From Fusobacterium sp. (GTDB taxonomy: Bacteria; Fusobacteriota; Fusobacteriia; Fusobacteriales; Fusobacteriaceae): 36,842 bases of DNA. Both the position numbers and the translations under genes were made by a program. The stretch spans positions 1-36,842 of the forward strand of contig NZ_JAGIRL010000011.1 in assembly GCF_019012925.1 (NCBI RefSeq), written 5' to 3'. Each line of letters begins with the position of its first letter. Position 1 is the first letter of the stretch. The notes beneath the pieces are model-generated. The model was given only the letters and a program-made list of their open reading frames with translations. It did no database searches and was not told the DNA's origin. Of this stretch, positions 23,839 through 31,743 are shown one piece after another.

Positions 23839-25182
23839 ATGAAAATAATCATCATTGGTGGAGTTGCAGCAGGAATGTCAGCAGCGGCTAAGGCTAGCAG
23901 AATAGACAAAAATGCTGAGATTGTCATTTATGAAAAAACTGAAATTGTTTCTTGGGGAGCTTGTGGACTTCCTTATTATGTAGGAAACTTCTATGAAGAT
24001 CCTAATAATATGATTGCTAGACCAGTTGAAAAGTTTATCGAAGCTGGTATGAACATCAAAATCAAACACGAAGTTATAGGTATTGATGTTGAGAAAAAAG
24101 AGATCACTATTAAAAATCTAGTTACTAATGAAGTTTTCAATGATAGCTATGATAAATTAATGGTAGCAACAGGAGCTCATGCTATAATGCCTCCTATAAA
24201 AAATCTTTCTGCTAAAGGTGTATACACTTTAAAAGATTATACAGATGGATTAATCTTAAAAGAAGAAATGATGAAAGATGAACACCAAGAGATTATTGTT
24301 GTAGGAGCTGGATACATTGGTATTGAAGTTGTTGAAGCTGCTAAACACTTAGGAAAAAGAAATGTAAGACTTATCCAATTAGGAGATAGAGTTTTACTTG
24401 AAAGTTTTGATAAAGAGATAACTGATGTTATGGAAGAGGAGATCAGAGCTCACGAGGGTGTAGAGCTACACCTTGAAGAGGCTGTTCAAGAGATAATTGA
24501 AAAAGATGGAAAAGTTGTTGGTATAAAAACTAACAAGGGAGAGTACAGTGCTGATTTAGTAGTTATAGCTACTGGAGTTAGACCTAATACTGCTTTCCTA
24601 AAAGATACTGGAATTGAGATGTTACCTAATGGAGCATTAGTTATTGACGAGTTTGGAAAAACTAGTATAGATTCTATCTACTCAGCTGGAGATTGTGCTA
24701 CAGTTTACCATATGATTAGAAAAGAGAATGTATACATTCCTCTAGCTACTACTGCTAACAAAATAGGAAGAGTTGTTGGAGAAAACCTAGCTGGTAAAAA
24801 CACTCCTTTCAAAGGAACTTTAGGTTCAGCAGCTATCAAAGTTTTAGAAGTTGAAGCTGGTAGAACTGGACTTACTGAAAATGAAGCTATCAAATTAGGT
24901 ATTAACTACAAAACTGTATTTGTAAAAGATAAAAACCAAACAAATTACTATCCAGGAAGAGAGGATATATTTGTAAAATTAATATACAATGCTGATACAA
25001 GAGTACTTTTAGGAGCTCAAATAGCTGGTAAAAAAGGTGCTGTTTTAAGAGTTGATGCTTTAGCAACTGCTATCTATTCTGGACTTACTGTAGATGAGAT
25101 CGGAATGATGGATTTCTGTTATGCACCACCATTCGCAAGAACTTGGGACGTTATGAACGTTGCAGGAAACGTAGCAAAATAA
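23839..25182 (+). CDS. CoA-disulfide reductase-type FAD/NAD(P)H oxidoreductase
   Basis: A 447-residue flavoprotein of the pyridine nucleotide-disulfide oxidoreductase family (CoA-disulfide reductase / NADH oxidase / peroxidase group). The FAD motif IIIGGVAAGMSAAAKASR is at the N-terminus; the single redox Cys42 lies in SWGACGLPYYVG; the second dinucleotide motif is VVGAGYIGIEVVEA (about 155); STDSIYSAGD-like ATGVRPNT and YSAGDCATV follow; the C-terminal domain ends with DFCYAPPFARTWDVMN. The one-Cys arrangement fits CoA-disulfide or NADH oxidase activity rather than glutathione reductase. It shares a transcript with a cystine symporter 34 bases downstream, so a role in thiol/disulfide handling of imported cystine is likely. 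Exact substrate unproven. Confidence 0.88.
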   Translation: MKIIIIGGVAAGMSAAAKASRIDKNAEIVIYEKTEIVSWGACGLPYYVGNFYEDPNNMIARPVEKFIEAGMNIKIKHEVIGIDVEKKEITIKNLVTNEVFNDSYDKLMVATGAHAIMPPIKNLSAKGVYTLKDYTDGLILKEEMMKDEHQEIIVVGAGYIGIEVVEAAKHLGKRNVRLIQLGDRVLLESFDKEITDVMEEEIRAHEGVELHLEEAVQEIIEKDGKVVGIKTNKGEYSADLVVIATGVRPNTAFLKDTGIEMLPNGALVIDEFGKTSIDSIYSAGDCATVYHMIRKENVYIPLATTANKIGRVVGENLAGKNTPFKGTLGSAAIKVLEVEAGRTGLTENEAIKLGINYKTVFVKDKNQTNYYPGREDIFVKLIYNADTRVLLGAQIAGKKGAVLRVDALATAIYSGLTVDEIGMMDFCYAPPFARTWDVMNVAGNVAK

Positions 25183-25216
25183 TTTTTTTATTAATATAAA
25201 GGAGAGGAAAGAAAGA

Positions 25217-26638
25217 ATGAATAATGTATTTTTTCAACAATTTTTAATGATCAGTGATTTCAAAACTATCATTTTCTTAGCTATTTTATTTTTACTTATT
25301 ACAATCGTTAACAGATTACCTAAACAGAAGTTTAACTTCTCTGCTAAGGTAATGGTTGCAACTTTTGTTGGTTTACTTTTAGGACTTGCTATACAAGTAA
25401 CTGCTGGATTCCCTAGTAACCCTATGGAACTTACTTTTGTTAGAGAGTCTACTCTATGGTTTAGTCTTCTTGGTGGAGGATTTATATCTTTAATCAGAAT
25501 GCTTGTTATCCCTTTAGTTATGGTATCTATTATTCACGTTATAATCAACATGAAAGAAGATGCTAACTTAGGAGATCTAGTAAAAAGAACTCTTACTGTA
25601 ACTTTAGCTATGGTTGCTATCTCTGTTGCTGTTGGACTTGGATTTGGAATACTATTCAATGTTGGACATGTTGAAGGTGGAGCTGTATTAGCTGAAGGAG
25701 CTAATAAAATTAGAGAAGTTAAGAATATTGTTGATACATTAAAAGCACTTATTCCTTCAAACCCAGTTGAGGCTATGGTTAGCTTAAACATCGTTGGACT
25801 TGTTATCTTCTCAGCTATCGTTGGAGTTGCTGCTAAGAGAATGTCTAAAAAGTATATGGCAATTGTAAAGCCTTTCTTCGACTTAATAAATGCTTTACAA
25901 AAGATTATAGTTTCTATGGCTATGAGTATTATCAAATGGATGCCAGCTGCTGTAATTCCTCTACTTGCTAACACAATAGCTCAAAAAGGTATCAGTGCAA
26001 TAGCTGAAGTTGGAAAGTTCATTGTTGTTCTTTACTTATCAGTAGCAGTTATGTTTGTAATCCAAATGATTGCTGTATCTCTTTTTGGAATGAACCCATT
26101 TACTTATGTAAAAAAATGTACATCTTTATTAATTCTTGCATTTACTTCAAGATCAAGTGTTGGATGTTTACCAGTAACAATAGCTACTTTAACAAACAAG
26201 CTTGGTGTTAGTGAGTCTACTGCAAGTTTCGTAGGAAGTTTTGGTACTACTGCTGGAATGCAAGGTTGTGCTGGAGTATTCCCTGCTTTAACTATAGTTT
26301 TCGTAACTCATATGAGTGGTAACTCTGTTGATATGACTCTATTTGCTATGGCTGTTATAGTTGTTGCTATCAGTTCATTAGGAATTGCTGGAATACCTGG
26401 AACTGCTACAATGGCTGCTTCTGTTGGATTATCAGGAACTGGATTAGCTGCTCTATTCCCTATGATCAACCCTATACTAGCTATAGACCCTATCATAGAT
26501 ATGCCTAGAACTATGCTTAACGTTATCGGATCTGTAACAAATGCATTAATGGTAGATAAGAGCTTAGGACAAATAGATATGACTATGTATAATGATCCTA
26601 CTGCTGGAAACGAAAGTAACTCAGCTGAAATGGAGTAA
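25217..26638 (+). CDS. tcyP: L-cystine:proton/cation symporter, TcyP type
   Basis: A 473-residue secondary transporter of the dicarboxylate/amino acid:cation symporter family. Several blocks resemble Bacillus TcyP (YhcL) closely: LWFSLLGGGFISLIRMLVIPLVMVSII, LILAFTSRSSVGCLPVTI, GMQGCAGVFPAL and the C-terminal IDPIIDMPRTMLNVIGSVTNALMVDKSLG. It has about eight membrane helices plus re-entrant loops. AAAGGAGAGG precedes the ATG. It is in an operon with the disulfide reductase, so cystine import and reduction are probably joined. A terminator follows. Confidence 0.88.
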   Translation: MNNVFFQQFLMISDFKTIIFLAILFLLITIVNRLPKQKFNFSAKVMVATFVGLLLGLAIQVTAGFPSNPMELTFVRESTLWFSLLGGGFISLIRMLVIPLVMVSIIHVIINMKEDANLGDLVKRTLTVTLAMVAISVAVGLGFGILFNVGHVEGGAVLAEGANKIREVKNIVDTLKALIPSNPVEAMVSLNIVGLVIFSAIVGVAAKRMSKKYMAIVKPFFDLINALQKIIVSMAMSIIKWMPAAVIPLLANTIAQKGISAIAEVGKFIVVLYLSVAVMFVIQMIAVSLFGMNPFTYVKKCTSLLILAFTSRSSVGCLPVTIATLTNKLGVSESTASFVGSFGTTAGMQGCAGVFPALTIVFVTHMSGNSVDMTLFAMAVIVVAISSLGIAGIPGTATMAASVGLSGTGLAALFPMINPILAIDPIIDMPRTMLNVIGSVTNALMVDKSLGQIDMTMYNDPTAGNESNSAEME

Positions 26639-26648
26639 TATAAAATTT

Positions 26649-26677
26649 GAGAGCGAATAAAATCGCTCTCTTTTTTT
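26649..26677 (+). terminator. terminator after tcyP
   Basis: GAGAGCGA (26649-26656) and TCGCTCTC (26663-26670) pair perfectly around ATAAAA and are followed by seven T residues. The T-run overlaps the stop codon of the convergent Rep-like gene. Confidence 0.9.
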
Positions 26678-27776
26678 ATTGATTCTCAATTTTAAAAATC
26701 TCTTTTTTAGAATAGATATCCATATAGAACATATCTTTACTATACCAGAGCTCCAACTTGCTTCTCTCTGTTTTTACTGTACATTTTACATCTTCAACAA
26801 TATTATATATCTTCTTAATCAATTTATCAGAAAAAATATGAGTAAAAATCTCATCATCATCCTGAAGATAGAACTGAATGTCTTTGAAAATAAACTTCAA
26901 AATATCATAGTTACTCTCATATCTGTACTTATTTCTCTTGACCAAAATATACTCACTAATATAACCATTTTCTATTAAAAATGCTAAGCTATCCTCAAAA
27001 CTATAGTTAAATTTAGGAAGTAAATTTATTGCTGTAACTATCATCTTTTTTATCTTAGAATAACTTTTTACCTTTAATTGTTCCTCAATCAAAAATACAA
27101 ATCTTTTCTGATCTCTTATATATCTTTTAAATAGGAATAAAAGCATCTTAATATTTGCCTTCGCCTCAATATCTTCCTTACTTTTTATATAAAATCTGAT
27201 CTTCTCAACCCTTCCTGAGACTTTAATCTTCTCATAACTGAGAGTAAACTGTGTATTTTTATTTATATCCTCCTCTATTAGCTGTAATACATAACGATCT
27301 AAGTCATACATTCTAGTATAATTTTCAACTTTCAATTGAAATTTTAACTCTGGTAAGGGGATCTCTATTACACTATTTTGTAGATTTTCAATCATATACA
27401 TAAAGAAAAAATCCACAGATAACTTATGTTTCAGAAATAAAAAATTATATAGTGAGTAGCTATTTACTAGCTTTCTCTCCTCTATCAACTTGATAAATAA
27501 TCCATTCAACTGAAACCTTATCTGCTCCTTTTTTATGTTGATAGAGGAAAAATAGTTGATATAGCTCCTTTCCTCACCTTCAATCAACCAAAATCCTTTT
27601 TTTGCAAATCTCTCAAAAAAATTTACCTCATCATTTTTCATCTTAGGAATATCTAAGTTGACTATATTAAAGTTTAACTCCTTATTAAATAGATAATTAT
27701 CTAGAACTTGTTTTAAAATCTCTCGCTCTTTTTTTGTCATAAAAGACGAAAATTCAATTTTAAAATTTTTTTTCAT
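26676..27776 (-). CDS. Rep_3-like (plasmid replication initiator family) protein
   Basis: A 366-residue, lysine- and aromatic-rich protein. The middle (about residues 90-205) matches the two winged-helix layout of Rep_3/RepB initiators: a first helix set ending SYSLYNFLFLKHKLSVDFF, a linker ELKFQLKVENYTRM, then YDLDRYVLQLIEEDINKNTQF with SYEKIKVSGRVEKIRFYI, which reads like the family's FKRRVLDPAIKEINEKTD...YEEIK.GRKV..IKFTI. The C-terminal 150 residues are not recognised. There are no plasmid genes around it: it sits between a cystine transporter and a PTS operon, divergent from the latter. It may be a domesticated initiator acting as a DNA-binding regulator, or a remnant of an integrated plasmid. 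The start at 27776 has GGAGA 8 bases upstream; an ATG five codons earlier overlaps that site. Confidence 0.65.
   Translation of the reverse strand: MKKNFKIEFSSFMTKKEREILKQVLDNYLFNKELNFNIVNLDIPKMKNDEVNFFERFAKKGFWLIEGEERSYINYFSSINIKKEQIRFQLNGLFIKLIEERKLVNSYSLYNFLFLKHKLSVDFFFMYMIENLQNSVIEIPLPELKFQLKVENYTRMYDLDRYVLQLIEEDINKNTQFTLSYEKIKVSGRVEKIRFYIKSKEDIEAKANIKMLLFLFKRYIRDQKRFVFLIEEQLKVKSYSKIKKMIVTAINLLPKFNYSFEDSLAFLIENGYISEYILVKRNKYRYESNYDILKFIFKDIQFYLQDDDEIFTHIFSDKLIKKIYNIVEDVKCTVKTERSKLELWYSKDMFYMDIYSKKEIFKIENQ
27743..27754 (+). repeat. first copy of a 12-mer near the Rep-like gene (iteron-like)
   Basis: AAGACGAAAATT lies inside the 5' end of the Rep-like gene. An identical direct copy is at 27879-27890, 136 bases away, and similar bases extend on both sides. 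Two copies are too few to call an origin. Confidence 0.4.
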
Positions 27777-27845
27777 TGTATCTTTCTCCATATTTTATTT
27801 TTTTTACTATATTTTAGAACTATTTTTATGATTTTATATACATAT

Positions 27846-27865
27846 AATACTAAAAATATAGTATT
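27846..27865. promoter_or_regulatory. inverted repeat in the divergent promoter region
   Basis: AATACTA (27846-27852) and TAGTATT (27859-27865) form 7-base arms around AAAATA. It lies midway between the Rep-like gene and the PTS promoter, a likely operator position. Confidence 0.45.
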
Positions 27866-27878
27866 ATTTCAAGTATAT

Positions 27879-27890
27879 AAGACGAAAATT
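27879..27890 (+). repeat. second copy of the 12-mer, upstream of the PTS promoter
   Basis: AAGACGAAAATT in the same orientation as the copy at 27743-27754, 18 bases before the -35 box of the PTS operon. Confidence 0.4.
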
Positions 27891-27908
27891 AAATATTTTT
27901 TTTAATAC

Positions 27909-27937
27909 TTGCACTATTTTAAAATAACTAATATAAT
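27909..27937 (+). promoter_or_regulatory. promoter of the chitobiose/cellobiose PTS operon
   Basis: TTGCAC (27909-27914), exactly 17 bases, TATAAT (27932-27937), 36 bases before the start codon. Confidence 0.8.
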
Positions 27938-27973
27938 TATAGCACAAATAAAATAAATAATGGAGTGATTGAA

Positions 27974-29290
27974 ATGAATATGATGGAAAAATTTGAAAAT
28001 ACTATGAACAACTATTTTCTTCCTTTTGCTACAAAATTAGCTGAACAAAAACATCTGCAATCTATTAAAGATGGATTACTAGTTTCATTACCTCTAGTTA
28101 TTGTAGGATCATTCTTTCTAGTTTTTGGTTTTCTACCAATTCCTGGATACAATGAGTTTATGATAAGTATCTTTGGGGAACTTTGGCTTGAGAAATTTTT
28201 ATATCCTGTTTCTGTTACTTTTGATATTGTTTCTATTTTTGCTTCAATTGGTATTGCATACCACCTTGCTAAAAAGAATAAAGTAGATTCTCTGTCTGCT
28301 TCTGCTATATCTTTAGCTATGTTTCTATTGGTTACACCTAATAAAATATTGGTTGGAGAGAGTAGCACTTCTGGATATGCAATTGCTTATCTTGGAGGAA
28401 AGGGATTATTTGTTGCTATAATCTGTGCTCTTATCTCTACTGAAATATATAGTTGGTTTATCAAGAAAAATTATATAATTAAGATGCCTGAAAGTTGTCC
28501 TCCTGCTGTTGCAAAATCTTTCTCTGCTCTGATACCAGCATTTGTTATCATAGTTCTGTTTTGGCTGGTAAAAATCGGAGTAGAAGCTACTAGTTATAGT
28601 GATGTTCATAAGCTTGTTGTAAAATTGATCTCGGATCCTTTAACAGGTTTCTCTGCAACTCTATTCGGTGGAATCATCTGTGTACTTATTAACTCTATAT
28701 TCTGGTCTTTTGGAATACATGGAGGAAGTATCTCTGGTATAGTTTTTGGACCTATGTTTACAGTTATTAGAGATACAAACAGACTAGCCTTCCAAAATGG
28801 AGAGCCTATTCCTCACATAATATCTAACGAATTTTTAAATACCTATGTCTTCATAGGTGGAAGTGGTGCAACTTTATGTTTAGTTCTTTGTTATCTTTTC
28901 TATTCAAAAGCTAAACAGTACAAAGAGATTGGTAAACTAGCTATTGGAGCTTCTATATTTAATATCAACGAACCAGTTATCTTTGGTTCTCCTGTAGTAC
29001 TAAATCCAATTTTGATACTTCCATTTGTAATAACTCCAATCGTCTTAACATTGATGGATTATTTTCTAATTTTATCTGGTCTAGTTGCACCAGCAGCTAT
29101 TCCTGTACCTTGGACTATGCCTGTAGTAATCAGTGGATTCCTTACTTCTGGTGGACATATAAGTGGTGCTGTTATTCAGATTTTAAATATAATTGTAGGT
29201 TTAATTATATATCTTCCTTTTGTTAAGATGCTTGATAAAAAAGCTGAATTAGAGGATATTGAAAATTTTCAAAGTGAGGTAGAAGAATGA
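27974..29290 (+). CDS. chbC: PTS system, lactose/cellobiose family IIC component
   Basis: A 438-residue membrane permease of the Lac-family PTS (CelB/ChbC), which imports and phosphorylates a beta-linked disaccharide such as cellobiose or chitobiose. The N-terminus FLPFATKLAEQKHLQSIKDGLLVSLPLVIVGS and later FGIHGGSISGIVFGP, NEPVIFGSPVVLNPILILPF and VPWTMPVVISGFLTSGG are family signatures; about eight to ten membrane segments. The ATG at 27974 is preferred to a GTG at 27965 that lies inside the GGAG site. It overlaps chbG by 4 bases. The neighbouring ChbG-type deacetylase favours chitobiose (N-acetylglucosamine dimer) as the substrate. Confidence 0.9.
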   Translation: MNMMEKFENTMNNYFLPFATKLAEQKHLQSIKDGLLVSLPLVIVGSFFLVFGFLPIPGYNEFMISIFGELWLEKFLYPVSVTFDIVSIFASIGIAYHLAKKNKVDSLSASAISLAMFLLVTPNKILVGESSTSGYAIAYLGGKGLFVAIICALISTEIYSWFIKKNYIIKMPESCPPAVAKSFSALIPAFVIIVLFWLVKIGVEATSYSDVHKLVVKLISDPLTGFSATLFGGIICVLINSIFWSFGIHGGSISGIVFGPMFTVIRDTNRLAFQNGEPIPHIISNEFLNTYVFIGGSGATLCLVLCYLFYSKAKQYKEIGKLAIGASIFNINEPVIFGSPVVLNPILILPFVITPIVLTLMDYFLILSGLVAPAAIPVPWTMPVVISGFLTSGGHISGAVIQILNIIVGLIIYLPFVKMLDKKAELEDIENFQSEVEE

Positions 29291-29994
29291 GAAAAAAATT
29301 AATTGTTAATGCTGATGATTTTGGGCTTACACCAGGGGTAAACTATGGTATAATTGAAGCATATACCTATGGTATTTTGACATCCACAACACTTATGATA
29401 AATCAACCCTTTGCTAAGCATGCTATAAATTTAAAAAAACAGTATAAAAATCTTGGACTTGGAATACATCTAACTTTTGATAAGGGAAAAGCTCTTTCTG
29501 GAATCTCATCACTTACTGATGAAAATGGAAATCTGTTAAAATACTCTCTGCTAAAAGATAGTGGAACTGAGGAAGATTTTTATAGAGAAGCAAAGTTACA
29601 GCTTGAGAAATTTATTGAATTAGTTGGTGAAAACCCTACTCATATGGATTCCCACCACCATATTCATATAAAAAGTAATAATGCTGAAAAAGCTGTTCTT
29701 AGACTTAGTAAAGAGTACAATTTAAAGATCAGAACTCAATGCAATTTAATTGAAGATTTTTATGATACTGGAGTTGAATTGGAAAAACTTCTAAACACAT
29801 TAAAAAATAGTAGTTGTGAGATTACTGAATTAATGTGTCATCCTGGGTATATTGACCACGCTCTTTTAAAAACTAGCTCATACAATGCAAAACGTGAAGA
29901 TGAGTTAAATATTTTAAAAGATTCTACACTTTTAAACTATATAAAAGAAAATTTTGACTTAATTGATTACTTGGGTAACTGTAAGGAGGTATAG
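29287..29994 (+). CDS. chbG: ChbG/YdjC-family carbohydrate deacetylase
   Basis: A 235-residue metal-dependent deacetylase. In E. coli ChbG removes an acetyl group from phosphorylated chitobiose so that ChbF can hydrolyse it. Metal/catalytic residues are visible: Asp10 and Asp11 in NADDFG, His61 in GIHLTF, and His123-His127 in DSHHHIHIK. The C-terminal CHPGYID is also typical. Start overlaps chbC (ATGA), and chbF follows after 2 bases, so it is translated as part of the operon. Confidence 0.9.
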   Translation: MRKKLIVNADDFGLTPGVNYGIIEAYTYGILTSTTLMINQPFAKHAINLKKQYKNLGLGIHLTFDKGKALSGISSLTDENGNLLKYSLLKDSGTEEDFYREAKLQLEKFIELVGENPTHMDSHHHIHIKSNNAEKAVLRLSKEYNLKIRTQCNLIEDFYDTGVELEKLLNTLKNSSCEITELMCHPGYIDHALLKTSSYNAKREDELNILKDSTLLNYIKENFDLIDYLGNCKEV

Positions 29995-29996
29995 TT

Positions 29997-31340
29997 ATGG
30001 ATAAAAAATTAAAAATTGTTACTATTGGTGGTGGTTCTTCATACACTCCTGAAATAATAGAGGGATTTATAAAAAGATATGAAAAATTACCAGTATCTGA
30101 GTTATGGCTTGTTGATATTGAAGAGGGTAGAGAGAAGCTTGAGATCGTTGGAGCTCTAGCTCAGAGAATGATTGATAAAGCTGGTTTAAAAGATAAAATG
30201 AAACTGTTCTTAACTTTAAACAGAAGAGAGGCTCTTGTAGGAGCTGACTTTGTTACAACTCAGTTCCGTGTGGGACTTCTAGAAGCTAGAATAAGAGATG
30301 AAAAGATTCCTTTAACTTTTGGAATGTTAGGACAGGAGACAAATGGTGCTGGTGGATTTGCTAAGGCTATGAGAACAATACCTGTTATACTAGATATTTG
30401 TAAAGATATGACTGAACTTTGTCCTAATGCTTGGCTTGTAAACTTCACTAACCCAAGTGGAATGATTACAGAAACTGTTTTAAAACAATATCCTAACATA
30501 AAAGTGGCTGGTCTATGTAATGTTCCAATTGGTATGAAAAAATCTGTTATTGAGGTTTTAGAAGCTGATGAGAAAGATGTAGAGATCACTTTTGGTGGAC
30601 TTAACCACTTTGTTTGGGCAAGAACTATCAAGCATAAGGGAGTAGATAAAACTAGAGAGGTTTTGGAAAAGATCCTATCTGGTAATGAAAATCTACCTGC
30701 AAACTTAAAAAATAGTACTCCTTGGATTAAAGAGCAGATTTTAGATACAGGAATGATGCCTTGTCCATATCATAGATACTATTATTTGAGTGATGAGATG
30801 TTAAATAGTGAATTAACTTCTTTTAGAGCTGGAAAGGGAACAAGAGGAGAACAGGTTAAACAGGTTGAGAAAGAGCTATTTGAACTGTATAAAGATCCTA
30901 ACCTAAATGTAAAACCTAAGCAATTGGAACAAAGAGGTGGACAATACTATTCAGATGCAGCTTGTGAACTTATCTGTTCTATCTATAATGATGCTGGTAC
31001 TACAATGGTTGTTTCAACTAAAAACAACGGAACTATCAAATGCCTACCTGACAATGTTTCAGTTGAAGTAAGTTGTAAAATTTATAGAGATAAGTTAGTT
31101 CCACTTCCTCAAGAGGAGATGCCAATAGAGGTAAGAGGAATCCTACAACTTATGAAAAACTTTGAAGAATTGACAATAATGGCTGGTGTAAATGGAGATT
31201 ATGGAAAAGCTTTACAAGCTCTAACTATCAATCCTTTAGTTACAAGTGGAGCTGTTGCTAAACATATTTTAGATGAGATAATTAAACAAAACTGGAAATA
31301 TTTACCACAATTTCATCACTTAAACTGGGAGGTAAAATAA
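29997..31340 (+). CDS. chbF: GH4 6-phospho-beta-glucosidase
   Basis: A 447-residue NAD- and metal-dependent family 4 glycosidase that opens the phosphorylated disaccharide by an oxidation/elimination mechanism. The N-terminal IVTIGGGSSYTPEIIEGF is the NAD-binding start; Cys174 (GLCNVPIG) and His204 (GLNHFVW) are the metal ligands; NFTNPSGMITETV and the FGMLGQETNGAGGFAKAMRTIPV stretch are characteristic. Together with ChbG it resembles ChbF of the chitobiose operon; LicH/CelF-type cellobiose use is the alternative. GGAGG precedes the ATG and the stop overlaps the IIB start. Confidence 0.92.
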   Translation: MDKKLKIVTIGGGSSYTPEIIEGFIKRYEKLPVSELWLVDIEEGREKLEIVGALAQRMIDKAGLKDKMKLFLTLNRREALVGADFVTTQFRVGLLEARIRDEKIPLTFGMLGQETNGAGGFAKAMRTIPVILDICKDMTELCPNAWLVNFTNPSGMITETVLKQYPNIKVAGLCNVPIGMKKSVIEVLEADEKDVEITFGGLNHFVWARTIKHKGVDKTREVLEKILSGNENLPANLKNSTPWIKEQILDTGMMPCPYHRYYYLSDEMLNSELTSFRAGKGTRGEQVKQVEKELFELYKDPNLNVKPKQLEQRGGQYYSDAACELICSIYNDAGTTMVVSTKNNGTIKCLPDNVSVEVSCKIYRDKLVPLPQEEMPIEVRGILQLMKNFEELTIMAGVNGDYGKALQALTINPLVTSGAVAKHILDEIIKQNWKYLPQFHHLNWEVK

Positions 31341-31654
31341 TGAAAAAAATACTATTACTTTGTGCTGCTGGAATGTCAACTAGTATCCTAGTTAACAAAA
31401 TGAAAGATGCTGCTACTAAAAATGGAATAGAGGTTGAAATAAAAGCAGTTAGTTTAGATCGTTTTGATTCTCATATTGATGAGTATGATGTATTTCTATT
31501 AGGACCACAGGTTAGATTCAAAAAAAATCAACTTCAACCTATTGCTCATAAAGCAAATAAACCTTTAGAAGTTATCAATACTACAGATTATGGTTTGATG
31601 AAAGGTGAAAATGTTCTTAAGTTCGCTTTAGAATTGATTGAAAAAGGTGTATAA
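31340..31654 (+). CDS. chbB: PTS system, lactose/cellobiose family IIB component
   Basis: A 104-residue cytoplasmic phosphocarrier; Cys8 in LLLCAAGMSTS is the phosphorylated residue, and DVFLLGPQVRFKK is a family motif. It passes phosphate from a IIA protein to the sugar taken up by the IIC. No IIA gene is in this operon or in the window, so IIA must be encoded elsewhere. TAATG couples it to chbF. A terminator follows at once. Confidence 0.93.
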   Translation: MKKILLLCAAGMSTSILVNKMKDAATKNGIEVEIKAVSLDRFDSHIDEYDVFLLGPQVRFKKNQLQPIAHKANKPLEVINTTDYGLMKGENVLKFALELIEKGV

Positions 31655-31655
31655 T

Positions 31656-31683
31656 AAAAAAGACAGGTTATCCTGTCTTTTTT
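31656..31683. terminator. bidirectional terminator between the PTS operon and the ABC-F gene
   Basis: AAAAAAGACAGG (31656-31667) and CCTGTCTTTTTT (31672-31683) pair perfectly around TTAT. T-runs occur on both strands, so it can also end the minus-strand ABC-F transcript. Confidence 0.9.
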
Positions 31684-31723
31684 ATTTAAATGGTTATAAT
31701 ACTCAATTTTTATATTATATTAC

Positions 31724-31743
31724 TGTTCATATACATATTTTAT
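31724..31743 (+). repeat. 20-nt direct repeat, left copy
   Basis: TGTTCATATACATATTTTAT covers the end of the ABC-F gene and its 3' flank. It differs at one base from the copy at 33384-33403, which has the same placement at the end of mnmG. Confidence 0.6.

Noticed and set aside
25534..25974. 146-codon minus-strand frame opposite tcyP
   Set aside because: Hydrophobic antisense shadow of membrane-protein codons.
27740..27960. Plasmid-type replication origin
   Set aside because: Only two copies of the 12-mer, with no DnaA box cluster or partition gene; recorded as a possibility rather than called.
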